From Oscillospiraceae bacterium (GTDB lineage Bacteria; Bacillota; Clostridia; Oscillospirales; Ruminococcaceae), in the NCBI GenBank assembly GCA_022787085.1, contig JALFVE010000022.1:38985-102984 (forward strand): DNA of 64,000 nt, written 5' to 3'. Under the pieces are notes generated by a model. The model had not been told where the DNA came from and searched no databases. It saw nothing but the letters and a program-made list of their open reading frames with translations. Both the position numbers and the translations under genes were made by a program. This document shows positions 30,112 to 41,764 of this stretch, one piece after another; within the stretch, counting starts at the first letter, position 1; each line of letters opens with the position of its first letter.

Positions 30112-30836
30112 CAAACCTCACCCGAAGAAAGCATAATCATAGCCGTGACCGCAATGGGACAGGTCTCGCATCTCAAAATACGCTTGCCGAGCCAGATGGG
30201 AACAGCTCCCTTTTCGCAGCATATATCAGCCTCACTGCGGTCAAAGCCGCCCTCTGCGCCGATCATAACGCCGCAGGTGGTCTTGCCGTTAAAATCAATT
30301 TCCGAAAGCCTTTTCCCGCCGTTTTCGTAGCACAAAAGGCTTATCTCATTGCCGCAAAGCTCGTTCACAGCCTCATCAAAGCTTATTATGCCGCATATCT
30401 CGGGAATATTACCTCTTCCCGACTGTTTTGCGGCTTCCTCTGCAATTTTTCTCCATCTTTGAAGCTTTTTCTCCGCTGATTTTTCATCGGGACGGGAAAC
30501 GCATCTTTTTGAAATGAAAAAAACTATCCTTGCCGCACCCAGCTCGGTGCATTTCTGAATAATAAGCTCGGGTTTATCCTGCTTCGGCAGAGCCTGATAA
30601 ATAGTCAGGCGCAGCTTTGGTTCGGAGGATGAGGGAATTATTTGAGAAACTCTGCAAAAGACCTCCTCGGAGGTCATTTTTTCAATTACGGAAACATAGT
30701 CCATTCCCTCTCTGCAAAAGGTGATCTGATCGCCGATTTTCATTCTGAGAGATCTACCGATATGAACAGCGTCGCCTCCTCTCACAGTGATAACATCACC
30801 GCAGAGAGCGCTTTCATCAATAAAAAATCTTGGCAT
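30111..30836 (-). CDS. rsmE: 16S rRNA (uracil-1498-N3)-methyltransferase
   Basis: The 241-residue SPOUT-class protein begins MPRFFIDESALCGDVITV, includes RLTIYQALPKQDKPELIIQKCTELG (two parts of the family signature), and ends with IGAEGGFDRSEADI and LGKRILRCETCPIAVT, the AdoMet-binding knot. It methylates U1498 in the decoding region. GGAGGAATT precedes ATG 30836. The gene is first in the rsmE-crp unit. Confidence 0.94.
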   Translation of the reverse strand: MPRFFIDESALCGDVITVRGGDAVHIGRSLRMKIGDQITFCREGMDYVSVIEKMTSEEVFCRVSQIIPSSSEPKLRLTIYQALPKQDKPELIIQKCTELGAARIVFFISKRCVSRPDEKSAEKKLQRWRKIAEEAAKQSGRGNIPEICGIISFDEAVNELCGNEISLLCYENGGKRLSEIDFNGKTTCGVMIGAEGGFDRSEADICCEKGAVPIWLGKRILRCETCPIAVTAMIMLSSGEV

Positions 30837-30944
30837 ACAATTCCTCCGGATAAATTCACCCGTTATTTATATCGGGCATAAAATAATAATGACAGCCTGC
30901 AAAACAGGCAGACTGTTTATCATATACTAAGGGAAGCAATACTT

Positions 30945-31193
30945 ATGAATAATATAAGAGCCTTATCAGCCCTTGCCGAGGGCTGTACAGCCACCGTAAC
31001 GGAGATGAACAGCACAGGAGATATGCGCCGCCGTCTCATGGATATGGGGCTTATTGAAGGAACAAGGGTCATCTGCCTCCACCGCAGTCCCGCAGGGGAC
31101 CCCATAGCATATCTGATAAGGGGGGCAGTAATAGCCCTGCGTAAAGAGGACACTGGCAAGATACTTGTGAGAACGGATCAGCTTGCGGAATAG
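30945..31193 (+). CDS. FeoA-family protein
   Basis: The 82-residue SH3-like protein matches FeoA: LSALAEGCTATVTEMN, MRRRLMDMGLIEGTRVICL, and PIAYLIRGAVIALRKEDTGKI. FeoA partners FeoB in ferrous iron uptake, but no feoB is adjacent; free-standing FeoA-like domains also occur as regulators or in metal-repressors. Its last 16 bp overlap the 3' end of the convergent GH16 gene. AAGGGAAG lies upstream of ATG 30945. Confidence 0.85.
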   Translation: MNNIRALSALAEGCTATVTEMNSTGDMRRRLMDMGLIEGTRVICLHRSPAGDPIAYLIRGAVIALRKEDTGKILVRTDQLAE

Positions 31194-31966
31194 ACCCTCA
31201 CATAATCGGCATATATCCTGTCGGGGAGGCTGTTTTTATCGGGAATACCTGTCCAGCCACCCGTCTCGGATGATATTTTCAGGTATAAGGGAACCTCACA
31301 GGTTCCCTTTGCCTTTTGAGCGTCAGTTCTCCATGTCTCATTTCCGTCAATATAGAAAACATATTCGGATTCGGTCCATAGAAGCCCGAAGGTGTGAAAT
31401 TCTCCGTCGTAAACATCGGCATTTACGATCTTTCCCTCAGATTTGTGCTGAAAGCCGTAGCCGTCCCAGTTAAGGGTATGCTGAATTTTTTTATCGCTGT
31501 AAAAGGGAGATTCGTAAATATCAATCTCCGTACCGTCCCTGCCGCCGTTTTTCTCGCTGTTAACGGAATCGCCCATGAGCCAGAAGGCAGTCCAGTACCC
31601 GGGGATGTTGTTAAGAGTGCATTTTATCTCAAAATATCCGTAAGCCTGCTCAAAAATGCCCTTTGTGCGGATAGCCCCCGAATCAAAGCTGCCTCTTTCA
31701 TCGTTATAGCTCATTTCAATAACCAGATGACCCTCCCCGTCAAGATAGGACATATCATCACTCCAGTAATTGTTAAGGTCCTGCCTTTTGTATTCGGGAC
31801 ATCTTTCCCATTTTGACAGATCAAGCTCTGTCCCGTCGAAATCATCCTCGAATGTGATATAATAAGGGGTGTGGTCAATAATTTTATAACTTTCAACATC
31901 ACTGTTTAAAAATGTTGAAAGTTCCGTATTGACCGCCGCCATTATCCCAATAAGCTCTGATAACAT
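31178..31966 (-). CDS. GH16 family glycoside hydrolase without signal peptide
   Basis: The 262-residue protein shows the GH16 active-site motif E-I-D-I-x-E in GGRDGTEIDIYESPF, preceded by GYFEIKCTL and PGYWTAFWLMGD and followed by DGEFHTFGLLWTESEYVFYIDG. GH16 enzymes cleave beta-1,3/1,4-glucans or galactans. No convincing secretion signal is visible at the N terminus, so it would act in the cytoplasm or leave by an unknown route. It begins 4 bp after the upstream membrane-protein gene. Confidence 0.88.
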   Translation of the reverse strand: MLSELIGIMAAVNTELSTFLNSDVESYKIIDHTPYYITFEDDFDGTELDLSKWERCPEYKRQDLNNYWSDDMSYLDGEGHLVIEMSYNDERGSFDSGAIRTKGIFEQAYGYFEIKCTLNNIPGYWTAFWLMGDSVNSEKNGGRDGTEIDIYESPFYSDKKIQHTLNWDGYGFQHKSEGKIVNADVYDGEFHTFGLLWTESEYVFYIDGNETWRTDAQKAKGTCEVPLYLKISSETGGWTGIPDKNSLPDRIYADYVRVYSAS

Positions 31967-31970
31967 ATTC

Positions 31971-32882
31971 TCATCCTCTTTTCTTGTGAAGCCTTTCCCT
32001 GACGCTTATCCGAAGCTTTTCAAGTGCCTCGCCGTTATTATCCGATCTGAGGCTTGGGAAAGCATTGATAAGCCTGATGACCCGCCTGTCCTGATAATCG
32101 GAAAAAGCAATCAGAGCGTCATATCTGCTTCTGAGCTTCTCAATAAATTCGTCCTTTTTCTCCCTTGCCTCTGCCATTATTCTTTCAGCGTCCTCGGAAA
32201 CCTCCTCGGAAGCCATATAAAGCTCCGCCGCCCTTTCAGCGCCTGAATCGGCAGCTTCAAGAGCAGTATCGGCAAGCCTTTTCCCCAGATTCTGGGAATA
32301 ATCGTACATTTTACCCGAAATCTCAGAAATTTCTTTCAGACGGATATTCAGCCTGTAAACAGCGGAAACGGAATTTATCAGATCAATAACAATAAGCACA
32401 GCCATAACCGACAGCAAAATAACACCCACAGCATGAGGAATAAGCTCAATAAGCTTTTCAATGCTCGGTTCAATGAAATATTCCACGATCATGCAGCCAA
32501 ATCCCCATTCAATGCTGACCTTGAGGCATATGTAACCCTTGAAATTGAAATGCTCGTCCGAATAATCCCACCATTTGTTATGGAAAATAAGCTGCATCCC
32601 CACACCCACCAACAGCTCAAAGGAGGTGCAGATAAGCGAGGACAGCAGGAAAAATAAAACAGGGATATCCATCAGCGGTTTAAGAATAACAGTGATTATC
32701 AGCACACCGACCCCGTAAATCGGGCAGATCGGCATACTCAGAAATCCCCTGTTAGAATATTCGCCCATTTTCAGAGCATGAACGCAAACCTCCATAGCCC
32801 AACCGATAAAGGACCATATGAGAAAAAGCAGGCACATTTCATAAAGGCTGAAGCCCGTAAAGCCTATCCTCTCAAAAAACAT
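31971..32882 (-). CDS. CmpB-type (PF06541) membrane protein
   Basis: The 303-residue protein has the PF06541 hallmark LIWSFIGWAMEVCVHAL, NRGFLSMPICPIYGVGV, and a second conserved block KWWDYSDEHFNFKGYICLK. About five or six membrane spans (about 10-170) are followed by a cytoplasmic charged helix (about 180-300) likely to form a coiled coil. The family is annotated as putative ABC-transporter permease, but its function is not established. It is followed directly by the GH16 gene. Confidence 0.8.
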   Translation of the reverse strand: MFFERIGFTGFSLYEMCLLFLIWSFIGWAMEVCVHALKMGEYSNRGFLSMPICPIYGVGVLIITVILKPLMDIPVLFFLLSSLICTSFELLVGVGMQLIFHNKWWDYSDEHFNFKGYICLKVSIEWGFGCMIVEYFIEPSIEKLIELIPHAVGVILLSVMAVLIVIDLINSVSAVYRLNIRLKEISEISGKMYDYSQNLGKRLADTALEAADSGAERAAELYMASEEVSEDAERIMAEAREKKDEFIEKLRSRYDALIAFSDYQDRRVIRLINAFPSLRSDNNGEALEKLRISVRERLHKKRG

Positions 32883-32932
32883 TCAAATCACCTATACAAT
32901 AAGCAGGCGGAAAAACCGCCTGCTTCAAGAAA

Positions 32933-35530
32933 TTATTCTTCGTTCTCTTCGGATTCTGCCTCTTCTTCAATGTCCTCATCATCAGGTTCTTCGTCAATAA
33001 TTACCTCGCTCTGCTCTTCAAGAGTAGCCTCGGCAATTTCTCTCTGAAGCTCCTCCTCGGAGGGCTGCTCTATCTTCTGAGTTTCGGCGCTGTCATCATG
33101 CTCGGCTCTGGTAAATGCCACAACCCTGTCATCGCCGCTGACTCTCATAAGCTTGACGCCCGTTGCATATCTTCCCATAATTCGGATATCGCAGGCTCTT
33201 ATCCTGATAATAACGCCGTCGGAAGCGATCATGATAATATCGTCGTCCTCGTCAACTATCTTAATGCCGCATACATAGCCCTTTTCCTCGGATGTCTTGT
33301 AATTAAGCATACCATATCCGCCGCGCTTCTGGATACGGTAATCCTCAAGGCGGCAGCGTCTGCCCAGACCCTTGTCGGAAACCGTCAGAACAGCAGCGCC
33401 GTCTCTTACTCTCGCCATGGAAACGACCTCGTCACCCTCACGGAGCTTGATAGCCTTAACGCCGTGAGCAGTCCTGCTCATAGGCCTCATCTGAGTTTCC
33501 TCGATGCGGATAGCAAAGCCCTTTCTGGTAGCAACAATTACCTGAGCATTGCCGTCGGTGAGCCTAACTCCTGCGATCTCGTCGCCCTCGTCAAGACCCA
33601 CAGCCCTCAGACCGTTTTTGCGTACGTTCTTGTAGGAGGAAAGGGGAGTTCTCTTGATCTTGCCGTTTTTCGTAACCATGATAATAAATTTGCCCTCGTC
33701 ATAATCTGAGGTCTTTATCATAGCGGCAATTTTTTCGTCCTCCGCAAGAGGAAGCATATTGATAACATTAACGCCTCTGGATTGCTTCGAGCCTTCTGCA
33801 ATTTCAAAGCAGCGGAGCTTGTACATAATGCCCTTGTTTGAAATAAACAGCACATCATCATGGGAGGAGGCAATAAACATTTCCTGAATAAAGTCCTCGT
33901 CCCTCTGCTTAATGGCGGAAACACCCTTTCCGCCTCTCTTCTGTATCTTGTATTCGCTTAAAGACTGGCGCTTGATATAACCAATGTTCGTAAGCGTAAC
34001 AACGCAGTCCTCAACGGGGATAAGGTCCTCAACATCCACCTCGCCGCTGACATTTTCTATGTCGGTTTTTCTCTCGTCGCCGTATTTCTTCTTTATTTCC
34101 TCAAGCTCGTCGGAAATGATGGAAAGCACCTTTTCATTATCCCCGAGAATTTCGGTAAGCTCCTTGATCTTAGCATGAAGCTCGGCAAGCTCGTCCTCTA
34201 TCTTCTTGCGCTCCATGTTTGAAAGCTGATACATTCTCATCTGAGCAATAGCCTCTGCCTGAACATCGGTGAGAGTGAACCTGTCCATAAGTCTCTGCTT
34301 TATCTCGCCGATATTTTCGGAGGTGCGGCAAATTTTAATTACCTCGTCAATATTGTCAGCTGCAATTACCATACCCTCTAAGATATGCGCCCTTGCCTTT
34401 GCCTTGTCAAGATCGAACTGAGTCCTTCTGCGGATTACCTCAACCTGGAAATCAAGATATTCCGAAAGCATCTGCTTTAAGGTAAGCACCTTCGGCTCGC
34501 CCTTGACGAGAGCGATCATAATGATTCCCACAGTATCCTGGAGCTGGGTATACTGGAACAGGTGATTCAGAACCACCTGAGGAATAGCGTCCTTTTTCAG
34601 CTCAATAACTATTCTGACAGCATTATCCTTGTCGGATTCGTCACGAATGGCGAAAATTCCGTCAATTCTCTTGTCCTTGGCAAGCTCTGCAATTCTTTCG
34701 ATGAGAGTCTTTTTATTGACCATGTAAGGGATCTCGTCAACGATAATGCAGTTTCTGCCCTTGATTTCCTCGATTCTGGTCCTGCCTCGGAGAGTGACCT
34801 TGCCTCGTCCCGTAGCATAAGCAGCCCTTATTCCCGCACGACCCATGATAATGCCGCCCGTGGGGAAATCGGGACCCTTGATATGCTCCATAAGCTCGTC
34901 AAGTGTGCAGTCGGGATTTTTAATAAGAGTCTGAACAGCGCCGATGGTTTCTGTAAGATTGTGAGGGGGGATATTCGTAGCCATGCCCACAGCAATACCA
35001 ACCGAGCCGTTAACAAGCAGATTCGGGAAACGGGAGGGGAGAACAACAGGCTCTTTCAGTCTGTCATCGTAGTTTGGCATGAAATCAATGGTGTCCTTGT
35101 TGATGTCCGTAAGCATCTCAAGGGACATTTTTTCCATTCTTGCCTCGGTGTAACGGTAAGCAGCAGGGGGGTCTCCGTCAAGAGAACCGAAATTTCCGTG
35201 ACCGTCCACAAGAGGATATCTCATGGAGAAATCCTGAGCAAGTCTGACCATAGCGTCATAAACGGAAGCGTCACCGTGGGGATGATAACGACCCAGAACA
35301 GTACCGACCGTATCGGCACACTTTCTGTATTCCTTGTCGGGAGTAAGACCGTTTTCATACATGGTGTATAAAATACGTCTGTGAACAGGCTTGAGACCGT
35401 CCCTGACATCGGGCAGGGCACGGGAAACGATAACCGACATGGAATAAGCAAGGAAGGACTCTCTCATTTCCTTTTCAATATCCCTGCCTATAAACCTGTT
35501 ATTATTCAAACTGAAAACTTCATCTGACAA
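32933..35530 (-). CDS. gyrA: DNA gyrase subunit A (TTG start)
   Basis: The 865-residue protein carries the breakage-reunion domain with catalytic Y127 (AYRYTEAR), the quinolone region [10 protein letters not shown], a coiled-coil tower, and a C-terminal beta-pinwheel with the GyrA-box sequence QKRGGKG. It ends in a Glu/Asp-rich tail of about 45 residues. The position equivalent to E. coli Ser83 is Ala88; Asp92 matches Asp87. TTG 35530 is chosen as start because AAAGGAG at 35540-35546 gives 9-nt spacing and puts the start at [11 protein letters not shown]. Confidence 0.96.
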   Translation of the reverse strand: MSDEVFSLNNNRFIGRDIEKEMRESFLAYSMSVIVSRALPDVRDGLKPVHRRILYTMYENGLTPDKEYRKCADTVGTVLGRYHPHGDASVYDAMVRLAQDFSMRYPLVDGHGNFGSLDGDPPAAYRYTEARMEKMSLEMLTDINKDTIDFMPNYDDRLKEPVVLPSRFPNLLVNGSVGIAVGMATNIPPHNLTETIGAVQTLIKNPDCTLDELMEHIKGPDFPTGGIIMGRAGIRAAYATGRGKVTLRGRTRIEEIKGRNCIIVDEIPYMVNKKTLIERIAELAKDKRIDGIFAIRDESDKDNAVRIVIELKKDAIPQVVLNHLFQYTQLQDTVGIIMIALVKGEPKVLTLKQMLSEYLDFQVEVIRRRTQFDLDKAKARAHILEGMVIAADNIDEVIKICRTSENIGEIKQRLMDRFTLTDVQAEAIAQMRMYQLSNMERKKIEDELAELHAKIKELTEILGDNEKVLSIISDELEEIKKKYGDERKTDIENVSGEVDVEDLIPVEDCVVTLTNIGYIKRQSLSEYKIQKRGGKGVSAIKQRDEDFIQEMFIASSHDDVLFISNKGIMYKLRCFEIAEGSKQSRGVNVINMLPLAEDEKIAAMIKTSDYDEGKFIIMVTKNGKIKRTPLSSYKNVRKNGLRAVGLDEGDEIAGVRLTDGNAQVIVATRKGFAIRIEETQMRPMSRTAHGVKAIKLREGDEVVSMARVRDGAAVLTVSDKGLGRRCRLEDYRIQKRGGYGMLNYKTSEEKGYVCGIKIVDEDDDIIMIASDGVIIRIRACDIRIMGRYATGVKLMRVSGDDRVVAFTRAEHDDSAETQKIEQPSEEELQREIAEATLEEQSEVIIDEEPDDEDIEEEAESEENEE

Positions 35531-35578
35531 AATTAACAACTCCTTTTATAGGATAAAAGCTGCGCAGCAAATAAGGCT

Positions 35579-36259
35579 TCATTCATCCTTATATCTCACG
35601 CCCATAATATTGGAAAGCCTGTTTTTTATCTCCATGACCTCATAAGGCTTGAAAGCAGACTTGGGTATCACAAATACATTGAATTTTTTGATGTAAACAA
35701 CGAAAAGCTCGGAACTTTCAACAATTTCAACAGCAGCATTGTCGAGATGAATAATAGTAGCAGGAGGAAGCTCCTCTTCGTCATCAGCCTCCTTGCCATC
35801 CTCATTCTGCTTTTCCGATTCGGCAAGCTCAGCCTCTTTTTTGGCTTCTTCTGAAATATACGGGTCGTATAAAGTTGAAATTTTTATCTTATCCGTATAA
35901 ATTTCAGTTTCATAAACCGTCCCCTCAAGCTCACCGATGCTGTTTTCAAGCTTTCTGAAGGTGTTCTTGGGACGGATAAGGAAATACCCTCCCAGTATCA
36001 CACACATCACAATAAGCATATAAGAAAATGAAACATCCTCATTTTCGCCAGCCGTCGCAATGGTAAGTATCTGGGAAACAAGCCCCAGAACAACAATAAG
36101 CATCTGGATAAACACGCTTTTGTACACATATTTTTTCTGAAATATCTTAAAGCCTTTCAGAATATCCTCTTTGCAGCTTTTGTATTCGCCCTTTGCAAGA
36201 AGCTCCTCGAAGGATCTCCTGCCGTCATCATAAATATCATCGTCCAAAACCGACAACAT
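35579..36259 (-). CDS. YcxB-like membrane protein of unknown function
   Basis: The 226-residue protein has two transmembrane helices (about 50-70 and 78-98) after a short cytoplasmic N terminus, then a soluble domain with an acidic low-complexity insert (about 150-175) and a C-terminal YcxB-like end (NVFVIPKSAFKPYEVMEIKN). It is set between gyrB and gyrA on the same strand, where many genomes have no gene, and is probably co-transcribed with them. Function unknown. Confidence 0.65.
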   Translation of the reverse strand: MLSVLDDDIYDDGRRSFEELLAKGEYKSCKEDILKGFKIFQKKYVYKSVFIQMLIVVLGLVSQILTIATAGENEDVSFSYMLIVMCVILGGYFLIRPKNTFRKLENSIGELEGTVYETEIYTDKIKISTLYDPYISEEAKKEAELAESEKQNEDGKEADDEEELPPATIIHLDNAAVEIVESSELFVVYIKKFNVFVIPKSAFKPYEVMEIKNRLSNIMGVRYKDE

Positions 36260-36281
36260 ATATCATTCCTTTATAAAATAA

Positions 36282-38303
<2,022 letters not shown>

Positions 38304-38315
38304 TTATACTATATA

Positions 38316-38561
38316 TTATTTACATCTTTTCATAATGGTAGCGGAAGAAACGTTTGAGATATAAACCCTTTCCCTGCCGTCAACCGTAGCGATAATAAAC
38401 GCTTTCGGCATTTCGTAGGATACGGAAACAGCGGATTTTCTCTTGCCCGAAGCAGCGAGATAATCCTTAGTGATCCTGCTCACAGAGGTATTTTCAATAT
38501 CAAATATCCCAATGATATCCGAATCTCTCACAACCGTGTCGCTGCCGAGATGAATATACAT
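38316..38561 (-). CDS. remB: Extracellular matrix regulator RemB (YaaB)
   Basis: The 81-residue protein matches the RemB/YaaB family: YIHLGSDTVVRDSDIIGIFD at the start, then SVSYEMPKAFIIATVDGRER. In Bacillus subtilis the gene lies between recF and gyrB, as here, and promotes biofilm matrix expression. It starts 4 bp after recF. Its role in this organism is inferred from family and position. Confidence 0.88.
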   Translation of the reverse strand: MYIHLGSDTVVRDSDIIGIFDIENTSVSRITKDYLAASGKRKSAVSVSYEMPKAFIIATVDGRERVYISNVSSATIMKRCK

Positions 38562-38565
38562 AAGC

Positions 38566-39690
38566 TCAGCCCTTTATTTTCGTAATATTGCCGCCCTTAA
38601 CGGAGAATATCCTCCCCTCGGGCTCACCTATAACTCTTGTATCGCAGCAGGTGATAAAAACCTGCATACCCTCGATATTTTCCAGAATAAATTTCTGTCT
38701 GCCCATGTCAAGCTCACTGAGAACGTCATCAAGGAGCATAACGGGAGCGTCGCCCGTCTGATCTCTGATAATTTTAGCCTGAGCGATCTTCATAGCCAGC
38801 GCCACACTTCTCTGCTGTCCCTGAGAGCCGAACTCTCTCACCGAAAGCCCGTTGATAGCAGTGCAGACATCGTCTCTGTGAACGCCTGACAGAGTATAAC
38901 CCGCCCTGATATCGTCCTCAATGCCGTTTCTGAGCTTTTGAAGATAAATATCCGCAAGCTCGCCGTCATGATCGGTGCGTCCCTCAAGGCGCTTGTAAAC
39001 AGTTGACTGATAGTATAATTTTAAATTTTCATTACCATCTGTAATTTTATTATATAAACTCTCAGTATAACTATTTAAATTATTACAATAAGTATCACGA
39101 ATAACAGAAATATAAGCACCTGTTTTAGCAAGCTGAACATCCCAGATATCGAGCATACTTCTGTCAGCCCTGCCGAAATTTATCTCTTTGATAAGAGCAT
39201 TTCTCTGGCTCAGCAGCCCGTCATACTTGTTAAGAGCATAAACGAAGGATTTTTTCAGCTGAGAAGCGGAGAGATCAATAAAGCTTCTGCGGTTTTCGGG
39301 GGATCCCTTTGCAAGAGCCAGATCCTCCGGGGTAAAAACCACGCATTTAAGGCTGCCGAAGAGCTTTGAAAGAAGCGGGAGCTTAACTCCGTTCAAGGTG
39401 ATATTCTTGTCCTTCAGTGAATTTTTTTTCACCTGAAAGCCGATTTTCTGAGGACGGAAGGAATCGGTAAATTCAAGGGAAATATCCGCCTTGTCCTTGT
39501 CAAAGCCGATAAAATCCCTGTCTCTCGTGCCTCGGAAGGAGCGGCAGCCTGACATGAGCCAGACAGCCTCAATGAAATTAGTTTTTCCCTGAGCGTTGTC
39601 GCCGCAGAGGATATTTAGCTTTTCATGGGGATAAATATCCGCCCCCGATAAATTCTTGTAACCGTCGGCACAAACGTGGGTGATTATCAT
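38566..39690 (-). CDS. recF: DNA repair protein RecF
   Basis: The 374-residue SMC-like ATPase has Walker A GDNAQGKTNFIEAV, a signature motif FGSQGQQRSVALAMK and Walker B MLLDDVLSELD. It loads RecA on gapped DNA. It overlaps yaaA by 1 bp. The stretch at about 39000-39110 is unusually AT-rich compared with the rest of the gene and contains two TAC-N5-GTA palindromes (39033 and 39084), although the protein sequence there remains RecF-like. Confidence 0.95.
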   Translation of the reverse strand: MIITHVCADGYKNLSGADIYPHEKLNILCGDNAQGKTNFIEAVWLMSGCRSFRGTRDRDFIGFDKDKADISLEFTDSFRPQKIGFQVKKNSLKDKNITLNGVKLPLLSKLFGSLKCVVFTPEDLALAKGSPENRRSFIDLSASQLKKSFVYALNKYDGLLSQRNALIKEINFGRADRSMLDIWDVQLAKTGAYISVIRDTYCNNLNSYTESLYNKITDGNENLKLYYQSTVYKRLEGRTDHDGELADIYLQKLRNGIEDDIRAGYTLSGVHRDDVCTAINGLSVREFGSQGQQRSVALAMKIAQAKIIRDQTGDAPVMLLDDVLSELDMGRQKFILENIEGMQVFITCCDTRVIGEPEGRIFSVKGGNITKIKG

Positions 39691-39920
39691 CAGATTACCT
39701 CGAGTCTGAGGATGATATCCTCACCCTGAATTTCGCAGACATCGCCGGGGCGGAGCTTTTTGCCTCTCATAAGGCAAACCTCGCCGTTGACCTTCACAAT
39801 GCCGTCAGCGATCATTTCCTTAGCCTCTGAGCCGATATCCGCCGCACCTGAGAATTTAAGGAGCTGCTGGAGCTTGATAAATTCGGTGGAAATTTTAATC
39901 TGTTCGGACTGAACTTCCAT
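39690..39920 (-). CDS. yaaA: S4-like RNA-binding protein YaaA
   Basis: The 76-residue protein matches YaaA: TEFIKLQQLLKFSGAADIGS, then VKVNGEVCLMRGKKLRPGDV, the S4-type RNA-binding fold. It usually lies between dnaN and recF and may act in ribosome or RNA metabolism. ATG 39920 gives a 10-nt spacing from AAAGG at 39931-39935; an ATG at 39926 is possible. The stop overlaps the recF start by 1 bp. Confidence 0.9.
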   Translation of the reverse strand: MEVQSEQIKISTEFIKLQQLLKFSGAADIGSEAKEMIADGIVKVNGEVCLMRGKKLRPGDVCEIQGEDIILRLEVI

Positions 39921-39970
39921 ATGCATTTGACCTTTCAAAAAAATGTGATATCATATTTATTATCGGAAAA

Positions 39971-41077
39971 TCATTCCGATTTTAATCTTACAGGCAGCAC
40001 AAGGAAGGTGTAAGCGTCACCGTCAACGGGAACTATCTTCATGGGAGAAAGACCGCCGTTTAAAAGAAGCTTTACCTTGTCGGATTCGGAAGCCTTGAGG
40101 GCGTCAAGGAGATATTTGCAGTTAAAGCCGATCTCAACCTTGTTTCCACTCATGTCAATATTGAAAACGTCTGAAAGCTTGCCGAGGGAGGTGGAGCAGC
40201 TAATCTTTACCTGACCGTCCCCGAAGGAGCATTTAACGGGAGCCTTTGTCTGCTCCACAATAAGGAGGGAGCATCTTTCAAGGCTTGCGATAAGGTCCTT
40301 GGTATTGAGGATAATCTCGGTAGAATGGTTCTGAGGAATGGAGCCCTTGTAATTGTGGAACTCGCCCTCGAGAAGCCTTGAAATAACGGTGTAGCCGTTT
40401 ATCTCAAAGGCGATGTGCTTTCTGGAAACAAACATATTCACAGGCTTTTCGCCGTCGTCCTTCAAAAGCTTTGAAAGCTCGGAGAGAGCCTTTGATTTAA
40501 CGACAAAATGATACTTGTCCTCGGTGGCAAGCTTTTCCGTCCTGACAGCCAGCCTGAAACCGTCAATGGCAACGAGGTTGAAAATGCCGTCAGCGATATC
40601 AAACAGCTCTCCTGTAAGTATTGGCTTGGAATCGGAAACAGATACGGCAAAAATGGTCTGACTTATCATATTTTTAAGAAGTCCCTGAGAAACGCTGACG
40701 CAGTCCGAGGTGTCATAATCGGGCATATTGGGATAATCGTCGGCAGAGAGAGCAAGGATGTTGTATTCAGCGTCACCGCCTTTAATGGTAGCCTTGAGCT
40801 TCTCGTCGATCTCGATGACAACATTTTCGGAGGGCAGCTTTCTGATAATCTCGGAGAAGAGCTTTGCGTTAACGGTAAATTCGCCGTGATCCTCTGACTG
40901 TACCTCAATAGTAGTCCTGATGCCAAGCTCCAAGTCATAGCCTGTCAGCTCAAGCTTGTCCTTGTTAAGATACATTTTTATACCCTCGAGAGCGGTAACG
41001 GGGGATTTTACCGGAACAGCTCTTGAAACATTGTTAACAGCTTCATTGAGAGAAGCCTGCCTGCAAATAAACTTCAT
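39971..41077 (-). CDS. dnaN: DNA polymerase III beta subunit (sliding clamp)
   Basis: The 368-residue protein begins MKFICRQASLNEAVNNVSRA and ends with GDAYTFLVLPVRL, typical of the clamp, with three repeated domains. It encircles DNA and tethers the polymerase. ATG 41077 follows AGAAAGGTTG; a longer in-frame start at 41155 lacks a Shine-Dalgarno. Orientation and place next to dnaA are standard. Confidence 0.96.
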   Translation of the reverse strand: MKFICRQASLNEAVNNVSRAVPVKSPVTALEGIKMYLNKDKLELTGYDLELGIRTTIEVQSEDHGEFTVNAKLFSEIIRKLPSENVVIEIDEKLKATIKGGDAEYNILALSADDYPNMPDYDTSDCVSVSQGLLKNMISQTIFAVSVSDSKPILTGELFDIADGIFNLVAIDGFRLAVRTEKLATEDKYHFVVKSKALSELSKLLKDDGEKPVNMFVSRKHIAFEINGYTVISRLLEGEFHNYKGSIPQNHSTEIILNTKDLIASLERCSLLIVEQTKAPVKCSFGDGQVKISCSTSLGKLSDVFNIDMSGNKVEIGFNCKYLLDALKASESDKVKLLLNGGLSPMKIVPVDGDAYTFLVLPVRLKSE

Positions 41078-41764
41078 TTTTTTAACAACCTTTCTGAATA
41101 ATAACTCTGCCTGATCATTAACTGTAAGATCTGAGTGATTACAAAACAGTAACAATACAAAACAAATAATTACAAAATAGTAACAGTAATAGGGGTGTTG
41201 AAATTATCCAAACAACCTCCCACCCCGCTGTATTAAAGGGATTTCGGGTCGACAGCCGGATGTTGAAGTATCCGACCCATCGGTTGAATAATTTTAAAAA
41301 CTCCGAACCGCCCGCCGAAGGCGTTCAAAGCGTTGATAATTTTTTCAAAAAAACCTTGTCGGCGTGGAAATTTCCGTTGAAAACCCAACATCCCATTCCG
41401 CAGTATTCAAAAAAATGTTGAAAGTCATGTTTATACTTTTTGTAAAACCAAAATGTAACAACTTGTAACCATTTTGTAACTATGACTTTTAACATAACGT
41501 AAGTTTTGAACACACATTTCAACAAGCTGTTGAAAACTGTTGATATAACTTTCTGTAAAATCACACTTTAAGTATAATTAATATCAAATAATACAATGTG
41601 TAAATAATTTTCTAAATATCCAAATTTGTCGGATCTCGAAAAATGGCTATAAATGGAGATTTTTGAAAAATTGTTGAAAAAGTTACAATTTGTAACCTTT
41701 TGTAACCGTATTGTAATCCGCCTGTTGAAAGATAAAATGGGAGAAATTATGGGGGGAAAAAGCG
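41078..41764. other. oriC: Probable replication origin (dnaA-dnaN intergenic region)
   Basis: The 687-bp gap has no gene. TGTTGAAA or its complement occurs at about 41196, 41416, 41517, 41529, 41674 and 41723, with one-base variants at 41261, 41375 and 41538. Its complement TTTCAACA differs by one base from the TTTCCACA core of known DnaA boxes. Two arrays of TTGTAAC spaced by 10-12 bp lie near 41455-41480 and 41690-41715. AT-rich tracts around 41540-41640 could be the unwinding element. Classical TTATCCACA is not seen here (one TTATCCAAA at 41204). The dnaA-rpmH gap is the alternative. Confidence 0.6.

Noticed and set aside
34562..35371. A 269-codon plus-strand frame within gyrA
   Set aside because: Antisense to the conserved catalytic region of gyrA with no start signal.
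41125..41190. TTAC-N6-GTAA pairs upstream of dnaN as members of the TAC-N5-GTA family
   Set aside because: The spacer is 6, not 5. They may belong to the origin repeats instead; left out of the count.
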